NCBI GenBank assembly: GCA_946535435.1 | Contig: CAMNDM010000018.1 | Span: forward strand, 1-59,740 | Reading direction: 5' to 3' | Length of the DNA stretch: 59,740 nucleotides | DNA from: Physcocola sp002396385 | GTDB lineage: Bacteria > Bacteroidota > Bacteroidia > Bacteroidales > Paludibacteraceae | In this document: in pieces, positions 27,588 to 36,302 of the stretch | Numbering within the stretch: position 1 is the first letter of the stretch | How the letters are laid out: each line of letters opens with the position of its first letter | Position numbers and translations under genes: made by a program | Notes under the pieces: model-generated | What the model was told of the DNA's origin: nothing | What the model saw: only the letters and a program-made list of their open reading frames with translations | The model's database searches: none

Positions 27588-28361
27588 TCATTTTATATTC
27601 TCACGCGCACGGGCCAAGAACTTTTCCATTGCCTCTCCATCGCGACGCGAGATGATATCTGACAACTCTGTCAGGTGCTTCTGTATAAGGCCTAGCTGTT
27701 CAAGCGAGTTCGGGTTGAAAAGTATTTCCTGTATCAGGTAATTGTCTTCCGACAAAACTCCATGCGCTATCGACATATGGCGTTTGAAAGTGGTACCTGG
27801 TGCATCTTGGTGCTTCATCACCGAGCAGAATGCCAAGGTTGAGGCAAAAGGTATCGACAACGAGTAAGCCATTGTCTTATCGTGCTCTTCGAAAGAATAC
27901 TCAAATATATTCAGGTGCAAACTTTCATACAAATCTTTAAAGAAGACTTTACCCAAGTGGTCGCTTTCCGAGATAAGGATCGCATTCTGCGTACTAAGGT
28001 CACTCAAACTCGCAAAGGTAGGTCCGAACATCGGATGGGTAGAAGCGTAACGGAAACCGCACTTCTTATAAAACTCTGGGAAACCCGTCTTTACTGATGA
28101 TATATCCGACAGAATACAGTCTTTCGACAAATACGGCATCACCATCTTGAACGCATCAAGCGTGTATTTGATGGTCGATGCGTTGATTACCAACTCCGGA
28201 TTAAACTTCTTTATTTCTTCGGGCTTGGTAAAACGCTGGGTATTGAAAACAAATTTCAGCTTGTCGGCCTTTATGTCGAAAATTGCCACTTCGTGTTTGT
28301 CGCAAAGCACATCGGAAAAGAAGGTGCCCATCTTGCCGGCACCAATGATCAAAATTCTCAT
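27588..28361 (-). CDS. tyrA: prephenate dehydrogenase (tyrosine biosynthesis)
   Basis: A 257-residue NAD(P)-dependent dehydrogenase with the Rossmann motif GAGKMG (6-11), which oxidatively decarboxylates prephenate to 4-hydroxyphenylpyruvate. The histidine-containing segments STHPMFGP and LSIPFASTLAF match TyrA proteins. It is short and has no fused chorismate mutase or ACT domain. I chose the ATG at 28361; the ATG at 28400 adds 13 residues before the nucleotide-binding strand. It is the last gene of the aromatic operon, 86 bases after the DAHP synthase. Confidence 0.88.
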   Translation of the reverse strand: MRILIIGAGKMGTFFSDVLCDKHEVAIFDIKADKLKFVFNTQRFTKPEEIKKFNPELVINASTIKYTLDAFKMVMPYLSKDCILSDISSVKTGFPEFYKKCGFRYASTHPMFGPTFASLSDLSTQNAILISESDHLGKVFFKDLYESLHLNIFEYSFEEHDKTMAYSLSIPFASTLAFCSVMKHQDAPGTTFKRHMSIAHGVLSEDNYLIQEILFNPNSLEQLGLIQKHLTELSDIISRRDGEAMEKFLARARENIK

Positions 28362-28447
28362 TTCTATATTATTACCTATTTTACGGAACAAACCACCCAC
28401 CCTTTCCGGGCAGGCGGTTCAACTTCCTTTTTTACTTTTTCTCTTTA

Positions 28448-29512
28448 TTATTTATACTTCATTATTTCTGACTGCTGGCGGACCGACTCTTCGTGAATAG
28501 CCTCGAAGATAGACTTCATAAAGTCGGGATCCATCCCCATACTCTGCCCCTGGGCCATACGCTGCTTTATGATTTCATCGTAACGGTTGGTCTGCAATAT
28601 GGCCATATCGTGCTCTTTCTTGTACTGGCCAATTTCACGGGAAATACGCATACGTTTGGCAAGAATCTCGTTGATGCTCATATCTATCTCGTCGATCTGG
28701 CGGCGGAGCGCAGCCAACGACTCGGTTGTCTGGTTCATCTCACGCACAACAAGGTTGTTGAGTATGAGGCCGAGCACATCTGGCGACACCTGTTGGCTGG
28801 CATCGGTCCATGCTTTTTCCGGATTGCAGTGCGACTCGATAATCAGACCGTCGAACTGGAGGTCCATTGCCTGCTGGCTAAGCGGAGCAATAAGGTCACG
28901 ACGTCCTCCAATATGGCTAGGGTCGCAGAAAATTGGGAGTTCAGGCAAACGACGGTGCAATTCGATAGGAATGTGCCACTGTGGCAAGTTGCGGTACAAC
29001 TTTTTGTCGTACGACGAGAAACCACGGTGTATAGCGCCCAGGCGTTTGATGCCTGCATTATAAAGGCGTTCAAGTGCGCCAATCCACAAATCGAGGTCTG
29101 GATTGACCGGATTCTTCACAAGCACTGGCACATCTACTCCCTTCAGCGTATCGGCAATTTCCTGAACTGCGAACGGGTCGGCGGTAGTGCGGGCTCCAAT
29201 CCATAAGAGGTCGACACCGGCACCAAGGGCAGCTTCCACATGCTTGGCTGTTGCAACCTCGGTCGACACATACATACCCGTTTCCTTCTTCACCCGTTGC
29301 AACCAAGGTAACGCGTCAAGACCATTACCCTCAAAACCTCCTGGTTTTGTACGGGGTTTCCATACTCCAGCTCGAAATATCTTAATACCTTGGGCAGCCA
29401 ACTGTTTGGCAGACTCCAACACCTGTTCTTCAGTTTCTGCGCTACAAGGTCCTGCTATCACGATCGGACGCTTGTCTTCCAAACCTGGAAAAATGAGTTT
29501 TTCAACATCCAT
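28448..29512 (-). CDS. bifunctional DAHP synthase / chorismate mutase
   Basis: A 354-residue fusion. Residues 1-255 are a type I-beta 3-deoxy-7-phosphoheptulonate synthase, the first step of the shikimate pathway, with AGPCSAE (20-26), FRAGVWKPRTKPGGFEG (about 46-62), KNPVNPDLDLW and FCDPSHIGG. Residues about 265-350 form an AroQ-type chorismate mutase (LAALRRQIDEIDMSINEILAKRM ... REIGQYKKE). In other bacteria such fusions let prephenate or chorismate feed back on the first step through the mutase domain. It lies between the aminotransferase and tyrA, so both ends of the pathway are co-expressed. Confidence 0.93.
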   Translation of the reverse strand: MDVEKLIFPGLEDKRPIVIAGPCSAETEEQVLESAKQLAAQGIKIFRAGVWKPRTKPGGFEGNGLDALPWLQRVKKETGMYVSTEVATAKHVEAALGAGVDLLWIGARTTADPFAVQEIADTLKGVDVPVLVKNPVNPDLDLWIGALERLYNAGIKRLGAIHRGFSSYDKKLYRNLPQWHIPIELHRRLPELPIFCDPSHIGGRRDLIAPLSQQAMDLQFDGLIIESHCNPEKAWTDASQQVSPDVLGLILNNLVVREMNQTTESLAALRRQIDEIDMSINEILAKRMRISREIGQYKKEHDMAILQTNRYDEIIKQRMAQGQSMGMDPDFMKSIFEAIHEESVRQQSEIMKYK

Positions 29513-29552
29513 AAGTTTATTATTTTTTCTTTTTTTATCTATTATTCTTTTT

Positions 29553-30737
29553 TTAAACTTCTTTCAAACCCTGAAGGTTCTTGACTCTATTAAGTGCCTC
29601 GGCGAGTTTGTCTTCTTTCGCACACAGAGAAATACGCACATACCGGGCTCCGTTTGTTCCGAAAATGAACCCTGGTGTTATGAAGACGTTAGCCTCATGC
29701 AACACCTTTTCGGTCAACTCCTCCACATCGGCATAACCTGCAGGAATCTTCCCCCACAAGAACATACCCACCTGATTTTTACTATACTTACAGTGTAACG
29801 CATCCATTATGCTTTCCGCATAATTGCGGCGACGGCGGTACACATTGTAGTTATACTCTTCGTGCCACTCGTCGGTATTATTGAAGGCCTCAGCCGCTGC
29901 CAACTGCATAGGTTTGAAGGTTCCACTGTCGATGTTGCTCTTCACCTTAAGGATATATTTGATGAATTGTGCGTTGGTAGATAGCATTGCAGTACGCCAA
30001 CCCGGCATGTTGTGGCTCTTACTCATCGAGTTGAACTCGATACAGCAGTCTTTCGCTCCAGGCACACTCAAAAGAGATAGCGGTTTTTTGTTCAAGATAA
30101 AGCTGTACGGATTATCGTTCACTATAATGAGGTTTTTCCGGCGGGCAAAATCGACTAGTTTTGTATAGGTTTCCATACGGGCAGGACCTCCAGAAGGCAT
30201 GTGCGGATAGTTGCACCACAAGAGTTTCACCTTGCTGGTATCCATCTTCTCTAACTGCTCGAAATCGGGTTGCCAGTCATCGTCTTCCTTCAAGTCGTAA
30301 TAAACAACCTCAGCACCCAACAGTTTGCTTAACGAGGTGTAAGTCGGATAACCCGGATTTGGCACAAGTACCTGCTCTCCCGGATTCACAAACGCCAGTG
30401 TCACATGCAGAATACCCTCCTTAGAGCCGATAAGAGGCTGAATTTCAGACTTCGGGTCCAAGTCAACGTCATACCAGCGTTTATACCATTTGGCCATTGC
30501 CTCACGCAATTGCGGAATTCCCACCGTGGGCATATAGCCGTGGGCATCGTCTTTCCACGCATTGTCGCACAAGGTTTGGATAGCTTCTTTCGAAGGCATG
30601 TTGTCGGGACTGCCGACACCTAAACTGATGACGTTTTTTCCTGCGGCATTCATCTCGGCCACCTCACGCAATTTGCGCGAGAAATAGTATTCCTGAACCA
30701 GGTTCAGTCTTTCGGCGGGTTTCACCTCTGTATTCAT
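29553..30737 (-). CDS. PLP-dependent class I/II aminotransferase (probable aromatic aminotransferase)
   Basis: A 394-residue aminotransferase with the PLP lysine at about 239 in the motif SMSKSHNMPGWR, an N-terminal SLGVGSPDNMPS substrate segment and the VNDNPYSF segment binding the cofactor ring. The family includes aspartate, aromatic and LL-diaminopimelate aminotransferases. Its place between pheA and the DAHP synthase argues that it converts phenylpyruvate and 4-hydroxyphenylpyruvate to Phe and Tyr. That role is inferred from context only. Confidence 0.85.
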   Translation of the reverse strand: MNTEVKPAERLNLVQEYYFSRKLREVAEMNAAGKNVISLGVGSPDNMPSKEAIQTLCDNAWKDDAHGYMPTVGIPQLREAMAKWYKRWYDVDLDPKSEIQPLIGSKEGILHVTLAFVNPGEQVLVPNPGYPTYTSLSKLLGAEVVYYDLKEDDDWQPDFEQLEKMDTSKVKLLWCNYPHMPSGGPARMETYTKLVDFARRKNLIIVNDNPYSFILNKKPLSLLSVPGAKDCCIEFNSMSKSHNMPGWRTAMLSTNAQFIKYILKVKSNIDSGTFKPMQLAAAEAFNNTDEWHEEYNYNVYRRRRNYAESIMDALHCKYSKNQVGMFLWGKIPAGYADVEELTEKVLHEANVFITPGFIFGTNGARYVRISLCAKEDKLAEALNRVKNLQGLKEV

Positions 30738-30764
30738 TGTATTTATAGTATTTTGCTTTATTTT

Positions 30765-31619
30765 TTAATCAGGAAGCGGGAGCGACTCCTCATACTCTCC
30801 CAGCACACACAAGTTCTTGGTCAGAGGAACTATGGCGTCAATGCCCTGTTTGAAACGGAGATAGTCGGAAAAACACAAGTCCACATAAAACTGGTACTCC
30901 CACTCACGCCCTATAATCGGAAGCGACTGAATTTTCGACAGATTAAGCCCGTAATAGGAAAGTATCGACAATGTTTTCGCCAGGCTTCCCTCTTCATGCG
31001 GCAGGGTAAACTCTAGCGAGGCCTTGTTTATACGTTTGCCCATAGTCATATCTTCTACCAGCCACGGATCGCAAAACACCAAGAAACGGGTAAAGTTACG
31101 TTTGTTGGTCTCTATGCCTTTGGCTACCAACTCTAAGCCATAAATCTCAGCGGCAAGTTCGCCACATATTGCAGCCCGGCCCCGGCCTTCTGTTCCCATC
31201 TCGGCTATCTCTTTTGCACTCAAGGCTGTATCTTCTGCCTGAATTGCAACAAGATTAGGGTGTTCGTTCAAATACTCCTTGCACTGCATCAGCGCAATGG
31301 GATGGGAGTAAACAGCAGTTAAATCTTCCACTTTCTGGCCAGGCAATGCCACCAAATTCTGCTTAATGCGAAGACGGTGCTCCCCTACAATTTTCAAACC
31401 CGAATCGTTCAACAGGTGATGGTTCTCCAAGAGGCTACCCGCTATGGTGTTCTCAATTGCACATATGCCCAAGATGGAAGAATCGGACTTTACAGTCTCG
31501 AACAATTTCTTGAAGGTATTGCAAGGTATAGTTTCAACTTCGTCACCTTGGAAGTACTCTCGAGCCGCTATATCGTGGAAGCAACCGGCCACTCCCTGTA
31601 TTGCAACTTTTCGTCTCAT
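30765..31619 (-). CDS. pheA: prephenate dehydratase with ACT domain (phenylalanine biosynthesis)
   Basis: A 284-residue enzyme that converts prephenate to phenylpyruvate. The N-terminal catalytic part begins RKVAIQGVAGCFHDIAA and contains the NFTRFLVF motif with the catalytic Thr; residues about 195-275 form an ACT domain (EGSLAKTLSILSYYGLNLSKIQS...WEYQFYVDL) for feedback by Phe. No chorismate mutase is fused; that activity is in the DAHP synthase two genes away. I chose the ATG at 31619. The same frame stays open upstream to 31730, but that part crosses the terminator hairpin. It is the first gene of the operon and lies just after the attenuator. Confidence 0.93.
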   Translation of the reverse strand: MRRKVAIQGVAGCFHDIAAREYFQGDEVETIPCNTFKKLFETVKSDSSILGICAIENTIAGSLLENHHLLNDSGLKIVGEHRLRIKQNLVALPGQKVEDLTAVYSHPIALMQCKEYLNEHPNLVAIQAEDTALSAKEIAEMGTEGRGRAAICGELAAEIYGLELVAKGIETNKRNFTRFLVFCDPWLVEDMTMGKRINKASLEFTLPHEEGSLAKTLSILSYYGLNLSKIQSLPIIGREWEYQFYVDLCFSDYLRFKQGIDAIVPLTKNLCVLGEYEESLPLPD

Positions 31620-31660
31620 GTTTTCTGTTCTTTCTACAATCTTTCTATCTGTCTTAAACT

Positions 31661-31697
31661 TAAAATAAAAAATCCCGCTCTTAGTTTGAGCGGGATT
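31661..31697 (-). terminator. attenuator terminator ahead of pheA
   Basis: A 10-bp perfect stem, AATCCCGCTC (31688-31697) with GAGCGGGATT (31671-31680), with a 7-base loop (AAACTAA), followed by TTTTATTTT on the minus strand. It ends about 40 bases before the pheA start, so it must be bypassed for the operon to be expressed. Confidence 0.9.
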
Positions 31698-31732
31698 CAA
31701 TATCTTATAATTTTCATTTTTCAACACCAAAA

Positions 31733-31739
31733 CCCGCTC
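31733..31739 (-). promoter_or_regulatory. antiterminator strand of the pheA attenuator
   Basis: GAGCGGG, beginning at the base after the leader peptide stop codon, is identical to the 3' arm of the terminator and so can pair with CCCGCTC (31688-31694). When this pairing forms, the terminator stem cannot. Confidence 0.8.
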
Positions 31740-31796
31740 TTACCGGTTAAAGTAAAAGTAGTAATAAAAGAAATATGCAAATACATTAAATCTCAT
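31740..31796 (-). CDS. Phe/Tyr-rich leader peptide of the aromatic operon
   Basis: An 18-codon frame from ATG at 31796 to TAA at 31740-31742 reads MRFNVFAYFFYYYFYFNR: six Phe and five Tyr in 18 residues. It starts about 17 bases after the predicted transcription start and stops directly before the antiterminator strand. The arrangement predicts that a ribosome stalled at Phe or Tyr codons leaves the antiterminator strand free, while one that reaches the stop codon covers it and allows termination. The composition and placement are hard to explain otherwise. No homologue was searched. Confidence 0.88.
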   Translation of the reverse strand: MRFNVFAYFFYYYFYFNR

Positions 31797-31819
31797 AACT
31801 GTCTTGAGTTTTGGTGTAG

Positions 31820-31851
31820 CAAATTTAGACGCTTTTCCAACAAATAACAAA
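31820..31851 (-). promoter_or_regulatory. promoter of the aromatic amino acid operon
   Basis: On the minus strand TTTG (31848-31851), a 20-base spacer and TAAATTTG (31820-31827) match the Bacteroides consensus. Transcription should start near 31813, just ahead of the leader peptide. Confidence 0.8.
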
Positions 31852-31910
31852 CTATAGTCCGTTTTTTTTGATTTTTTCAAAATAAACTGCATCGAAAATG
31901 CATCAAACAA

Positions 31911-31943
31911 AAAAAAAGGTGGACTTTAAAGCCCACCTTTTTA
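31911..31943 (-). terminator. terminator after the SLC13 transporter
   Basis: A stem AAAAAGGTGG...CCACCTTTTT with an inner CTTT/AAAG pairing, followed by T residues on the minus strand, 17 bases past the stop codon of the transporter gene. Confidence 0.85.
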
Positions 31944-31959
31944 TCTGATTTCCGTTCAA

Positions 31960-33450
31960 TTACCCGAATATGTGCATAGAGCCAACAATACCTATAAGAA
32001 CGACAAATGCCAACACGAAACCGAACATACCCACAATGATTCCCACTGTGGCCATATCCTTTTGTTTGATATTCCCGGTTGAATACGCCAAAGCATTTGG
32101 CGGTGTACTGATTGGCAAAGCCATTGCCAATGATGCCGAAAGCGCAACACCCAAAAGCATAGTGCAGACACCACCGAACGCGCCAAGATCCATACCCTGG
32201 CCCACTGTATACATAATAGGGAGCAAAAGGGCTGCCGAGGCAGAATTACTCATGAACGTCGACATCAGCAAACAGAGCAAGCCAGAGCCTACCATCACCA
32301 CAATTGGCGACCATTCGCCGAATGGAATAGACTCTACCATATGCTTTGCCAAACCCGTCTTTTCCAGACCTATACCAAGTGCAAAACCTCCGGCAACCAG
32401 CCAAAGAACATCCCAGTCTATCAACGATAAGTCTTTCTTTGTAAAAATGCCAGTAACCGACAGTACTGCAAACGGAATCAAAGCGACGATATTGGCATTT
32501 ATACCCGTCAGACGGTCTGTCACCCACAACAAAATAGTCACAGCAAAAGTAATGCAGATAATCTTCTTGTCGCGCGCAGGCGCATTAGAGAACGCATCGT
32601 TATCAATTTTCAGTTTTATCTCCTTCATTGAGAACGGATACATTTTGGTAAGGAGGAACCAAGCGAACGCAAATATGATTAATACTATAGGAATCATTAC
32701 CAACATCCACGTTCCGAAGCCCACTCCCAAATTCAAGTAGTCAGCATCGTTCAAATACTTCATCGCTACAGCATTCGGAGGGGTACCTATAGGGGTGCCC
32801 ATACCACCGATGTTTGCACCAATAGGTATAGCCATAGCCAAGCCAACCACGCCACGGTCAATAGATCCGTCTTCTCCACGCATCGACTTGAACACCGGAT
32901 TCATAATAGCCAGCATCATTGCGGCTGTCGCAGTGTTACTCATAAACATAGAGAATATACCGGTCACCAACAAAAAGCCGAGCAGCACAATCTTCGGATC
33001 TGTACCGAATGGGGCAAGCAGCACTTTTGCGAGCTGCCCATCTAGGCCTATCTTTCCAGCTGAAATAGCCAATACAAAGCCTCCCATGAACAACATGATA
33101 ATAGGGTCGGCAAAGGCGGCCATTATATCCTTATATTTTATCAGGTTACCCAACAAAGGTTTTCCATCCGCAACATCTTCTGCTGCAAGCGCATAGCTGT
33201 CGGCACTTATAAATGGAGCAAAACTGCTCGATGAGACCGTCAACAACATCAGCACCATCACGAACACAGATGTTGTCCAAATCGGAATTGGTTCTGTTAT
33301 CCACAGCAATGCTGCTAGAATAAAGATAGCGATGACGCGCTGCTCTACTACAGTCAAGCCATCAATGCCATACACTTCTGCTGGCACTAACAACGCCACT
33401 AGTGACATCATTACGCACAAAAGGATGGAAATCAACTTTTTGTTAGCCAT
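31960..33450 (-). CDS. SLC13 (DASS)-family anion:sodium symporter
   Basis: A 496-residue membrane protein of the divalent anion:sodium symporter family. The two signature SNT-type motifs that hold sodium and the substrate carboxylate are visible: MSNTATAAMM near 170 and MSNSASAALLLP near 400, each after a re-entrant hydrophobic stretch. Such proteins import dicarboxylates or sulfate; the substrate cannot be fixed here. It is 31 bases after the YidE-type gene and probably co-transcribed with it, which hints at a shared C4-dicarboxylate or amino acid related substrate. Confidence 0.88.
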   Translation of the reverse strand: MANKKLISILLCVMMSLVALLVPAEVYGIDGLTVVEQRVIAIFILAALLWITEPIPIWTTSVFVMVLMLLTVSSSSFAPFISADSYALAAEDVADGKPLLGNLIKYKDIMAAFADPIIMLFMGGFVLAISAGKIGLDGQLAKVLLAPFGTDPKIVLLGFLLVTGIFSMFMSNTATAAMMLAIMNPVFKSMRGEDGSIDRGVVGLAMAIPIGANIGGMGTPIGTPPNAVAMKYLNDADYLNLGVGFGTWMLVMIPIVLIIFAFAWFLLTKMYPFSMKEIKLKIDNDAFSNAPARDKKIICITFAVTILLWVTDRLTGINANIVALIPFAVLSVTGIFTKKDLSLIDWDVLWLVAGGFALGIGLEKTGLAKHMVESIPFGEWSPIVVMVGSGLLCLLMSTFMSNSASAALLLPIMYTVGQGMDLGAFGGVCTMLLGVALSASLAMALPISTPPNALAYSTGNIKQKDMATVGIIVGMFGFVLAFVVLIGIVGSMHIFG

Positions 33451-33481
33451 TTTGTTTTTTATGATATTTAGTTTTTATTTT

Positions 33482-35185
33482 TTACAACGTCGCCAAGACC
33501 AGTATCTGCGCCACCAATATGCGGAGGAACATAGTCAACGGGTATACCGTAGCGTAAGAAGTGCTTTGTGCCTGAACCGGTGCTAACGAATTCGCATAAT
33601 CAAGAACCGACGGGTCGGTCATTGAGCCGGCAAGCATGCCGCTTATCTTTAGATAATTCATCTTCATCAATCGTGCGGCAACCGCCACAATCATCGTTGG
33701 CACGAACGTAATGGCCGCTCCATACAGCAACCAGAGCCAACCGCCTGCCGATACAGCCTTCACGAATCCGGCTCCCGCCGATAAGCCTACGCATGCAAAG
33801 AACAGGATGATGCCGATTTCTCGCAAAATGAAGTTCGCTCCTGCAGTCATATAGAAATCTATCTTCCCTATACGGCCCTTATAGCCCAGCAATATGGCTA
33901 CAATAAGCGGGCCTCCTGCCAAGCCTAATTTGGCCGGCACCGGCAACCCGGGCAGCGCTATAGGGATACTGCCGAGCAAGACTCCAAGAAATATACCCAA
34001 AAAGATAGGTATTGCATTCGGACGGGACAATTCTCTCACCGAGTTGCCTATTTCCTTCTGCACGTCAGGTAAAAGTGCTTTCTTTCCCACAATTCTTACG
34101 GTATCTCCCAACTCAAAAGTCGAAGTAAGCTTTGGCAATAATTCCCGGCCATCGTGAAAGATGCGGGTCACCTGCGCTTCGTAACGGCGATAAATGCCCA
34201 CCTGCTTAATGGTTTTTCCAGCGATTTTCCTATTTGTCACCAGCACGTCTATCATAGCTAAATCGCCGTCAACCGAACGTTTTTCGCCGATTTCCACCTT
34301 ACCGATTTGTGCCTGCAACGTCTCTATATGTTCACTCGACGACACACCATATATAACGTCTCCGTCCATAATCTCGTCATCGTCGTTTGGTACAAAGAAG
34401 GTGTTATTACGGAATATGCGCGATATTGCGAGTTCCGAGTCGATAAACTTCTTTATAAACGATATTTTCGAGCCGAAAAGATTCTGATTGGTAACAGTCA
34501 CCTGCACACTCTCCAACTTGTTGGCATCGCCCTCCATTTCATGCGCATAGTCTTCCGCCTCTTTCTGTATGTTTATTTTAAAGAGGAAGCGTACCAACAA
34601 AATAGCAGAAATCAAACCGATTACGCCAAACGGGTAAGCGACCGCGTAGGCGTTTGCCGAGTCGCCGATACTGTCTTTCAGCACTTGTTGCTGTTGGGGG
34701 TCGGCAATACTGTTTGCCACGTCGCCCAACGCCGCCTGCGCAGCGCCCAAACTAGGGGTATTGGTTACAGCACCGCACATTAAGCCGGTTATTTGCGACG
34801 ATGAGATCTCGTCTCCTGCAAAAAACTTTATGGCGAACGCTATTCCAAGACCCATAACGACTACCGAACAGGCCATAATGTTCATCTTTACACCCTCATT
34901 CTTGAAAGTGGAGAAAAAACGGGGACCGACTTCTATCCCTATACAGTAAACAAACAAGATAAGGCCGAACTCTTGCACAAATTTCAAAACAGTTCGGTCG
35001 AGAGGCATTTCCGCCCCTTTCATATGTCCAAGCAACAGTCCTACAAACAAGACACCCGCTATGCCCAGTTTCAGGCCCTTAAAGCCTAACTTACCCAATG
35101 CCACTCCCACAAAGGCAGTTATACATAGGTAAACTAAAACCGAGCCCATTCCCGTTCCCGTAAATAAAGACACTATAAAGTCCAT
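33482..35185 (-). CDS. YidE/YbjL-type (aspartate:alanine exchanger family) transporter with RCK_C domains
   Basis: A 567-residue protein with two membrane halves of about five helices each, separated by two tandem RCK_C/TrkA-C regulatory domains (about 220-300 and 305-390; the first contains FFVPNDDDEIMDGDVIYGV, the second FELGDTVRIVGKKALLPDV). This is the aspartate:alanine exchanger/YidE-YbjL layout. The transported compound is unknown. The gene is first in a two-gene unit with the SLC13 transporter; a -7 element lies at 35326-35333. Confidence 0.88.
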   Translation of the reverse strand: MDFIVSLFTGTGMGSVLVYLCITAFVGVALGKLGFKGLKLGIAGVLFVGLLLGHMKGAEMPLDRTVLKFVQEFGLILFVYCIGIEVGPRFFSTFKNEGVKMNIMACSVVVMGLGIAFAIKFFAGDEISSSQITGLMCGAVTNTPSLGAAQAALGDVANSIADPQQQQVLKDSIGDSANAYAVAYPFGVIGLISAILLVRFLFKINIQKEAEDYAHEMEGDANKLESVQVTVTNQNLFGSKISFIKKFIDSELAISRIFRNNTFFVPNDDDEIMDGDVIYGVSSSEHIETLQAQIGKVEIGEKRSVDGDLAMIDVLVTNRKIAGKTIKQVGIYRRYEAQVTRIFHDGRELLPKLTSTFELGDTVRIVGKKALLPDVQKEIGNSVRELSRPNAIPIFLGIFLGVLLGSIPIALPGLPVPAKLGLAGGPLIVAILLGYKGRIGKIDFYMTAGANFILREIGIILFFACVGLSAGAGFVKAVSAGGWLWLLYGAAITFVPTMIVAVAARLMKMNYLKISGMLAGSMTDPSVLDYANSLAPVQAQSTSYATVYPLTMFLRILVAQILVLATL

Positions 35186-35325
35186 AACATATTTACCGTG
35201 TTATCTGATTCTTTTTGAAAACCATGCAAAGGTCTGTAACACCCAACCACACTCCATAACCTTAGACTCACATATAGTCATAGAGGAATGGGGGGGCATT
35301 CACAACGACCCACTTTTAACCGTTG

Positions 35326-35333
35326 CAAAAGTA
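35326..35333 (-). promoter_or_regulatory. -7 element of the YidE-SLC13 operon
   Basis: TACTTTTG on the minus strand matches TAnnTTTG, 140 bases upstream of the start codon; a TTTG lies 16 bases further up. The intervening leader (35186-35325) shows no structure that I can name. Confidence 0.45.
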
Positions 35334-35443
35334 TAAAATAAAACATCAACAAAGAAATTTATATACCGGCATTTTCTCACATTTAAAATTCTTTTAATTT
35401 TAGCCTCTGCCATGCAGGCCCAAAACAAAAAAGAAGGGCAGTG

Positions 35444-35475
35444 TTTGCAAAAGCGATAATAAAAAAATACTTTTG
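35444..35475 (+). promoter_or_regulatory. promoter of the PHP phosphatase-aminopeptidase unit
   Basis: TTTG (35444-35447), a 20-base spacer and TACTTTTG (35468-35475) match the Bacteroides consensus. The 70-base leader contains a GTGCT/AGCAC hairpin. With the divergent promoter at 35326 this explains the 366-base gene-free stretch. Confidence 0.75.
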
Positions 35476-35551
35476 TATCACTATGTGGTGCTCTATGGAA
35501 AGCACTGCTCGCATATGGTTTTACAAAGAATTAAACTAAAAGAGACAGACC

Positions 35552-36286
35552 ATGTTCGGTTTTTTCAAAAAATCATTTCTACAGAGCGAACTGCTCAACG
35601 GCTTTACCGATGTTCACTGCCATATACTGCCCGGCGTTGACGATGGTGTGCAAAAAATGGAAAGCGCACTACACATTCTCGACTTTTACGAAGAACACGG
35701 GGTCAAGCGCGTATTCTTCACGCCTCATGTCGCAGAAGAATTGCACGAGAACAACCGCGACCACCTTTTACAACGTTTCGACGAACTGACCAAACTTTAC
35801 AAGGGTGGCATCCAATTGGCTTTGGGCGCCGAATACATGATCGACAACGGCTTCGAGATGCTATTAGACAAAAAGGAAGATTTCCTCTGCGCTTCTGGCG
35901 ACACCCTGTTGGTGGAGACTACCGCACAAAACCCTCCTATCAACATGAGCCAGATTATCTTCGAGCTGCAAGACCGCGGCTACGACATTATGCTGGCACA
36001 CCCCGAAAGATATTTCTATATGCACACCGCCGACTACGAAGAGTTGGTGGCGAAGAACGTGCAGTTGCAACTCAATCTGCTTTCCATTGTCGGGCTCTAC
36101 GGCGAACACGCCAAAAAGAAGGGGAAAAACCTTTTAGAAAAAGGCATGTACACCTACGTGGGAACCGACCTGCACAATCTGAAAAGGCACCAGCAGCAAA
36201 TGGGTATAAAGGCGTTCTCTAAAAGCGAGTTGAAAGCCATTGCCACCCTTATCGGCAACAACAACCAATTGCCTATAGGCAAATAA
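35552..36286 (+). CDS. CpsB/CapC-type PHP-domain tyrosine-protein phosphatase
   Basis: A 244-residue metal-dependent PHP-fold phosphatase. The N-terminal metal motif FTDVHCHILPGVDDGV (about 18-33) and later histidines in FFTPHVAEELHENN, MLAHPERYFYM and GTDLHNLKRHQ match the CpsB/CapC family, which dephosphorylates the tyrosine kinases controlling capsule and exopolysaccharide chain synthesis. No polysaccharide genes lie next to it here, so its partner kinase must be elsewhere. A good promoter precedes it and aminopeptidase P follows after 16 bases. Confidence 0.88.
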   Translation: MFGFFKKSFLQSELLNGFTDVHCHILPGVDDGVQKMESALHILDFYEEHGVKRVFFTPHVAEELHENNRDHLLQRFDELTKLYKGGIQLALGAEYMIDNGFEMLLDKKEDFLCASGDTLLVETTAQNPPINMSQIIFELQDRGYDIMLAHPERYFYMHTADYEELVAKNVQLQLNLLSIVGLYGEHAKKKGKNLLEKGMYTYVGTDLHNLKRHQQQMGIKAFSKSELKAIATLIGNNNQLPIGK

Positions 36287-36302
36287 CCACATCAGTTTCA
36301 GA

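Noticed and set aside
31620..31730. An N-terminal extension of PheA with a FYFKFK stretch
   Set aside because: The aromatic residues come from the T run of the terminator; the extension crosses the hairpin and has no family match.
31719..31786. A second leader frame (ATG at 31786, reading MYLHISF...GFWC) overlapping the Phe/Tyr-rich one
   Set aside because: It has fewer aromatic residues, and its stop lies beyond the antiterminator strand. The frame from 31796 fits the attenuator geometry and amino acid logic much better.
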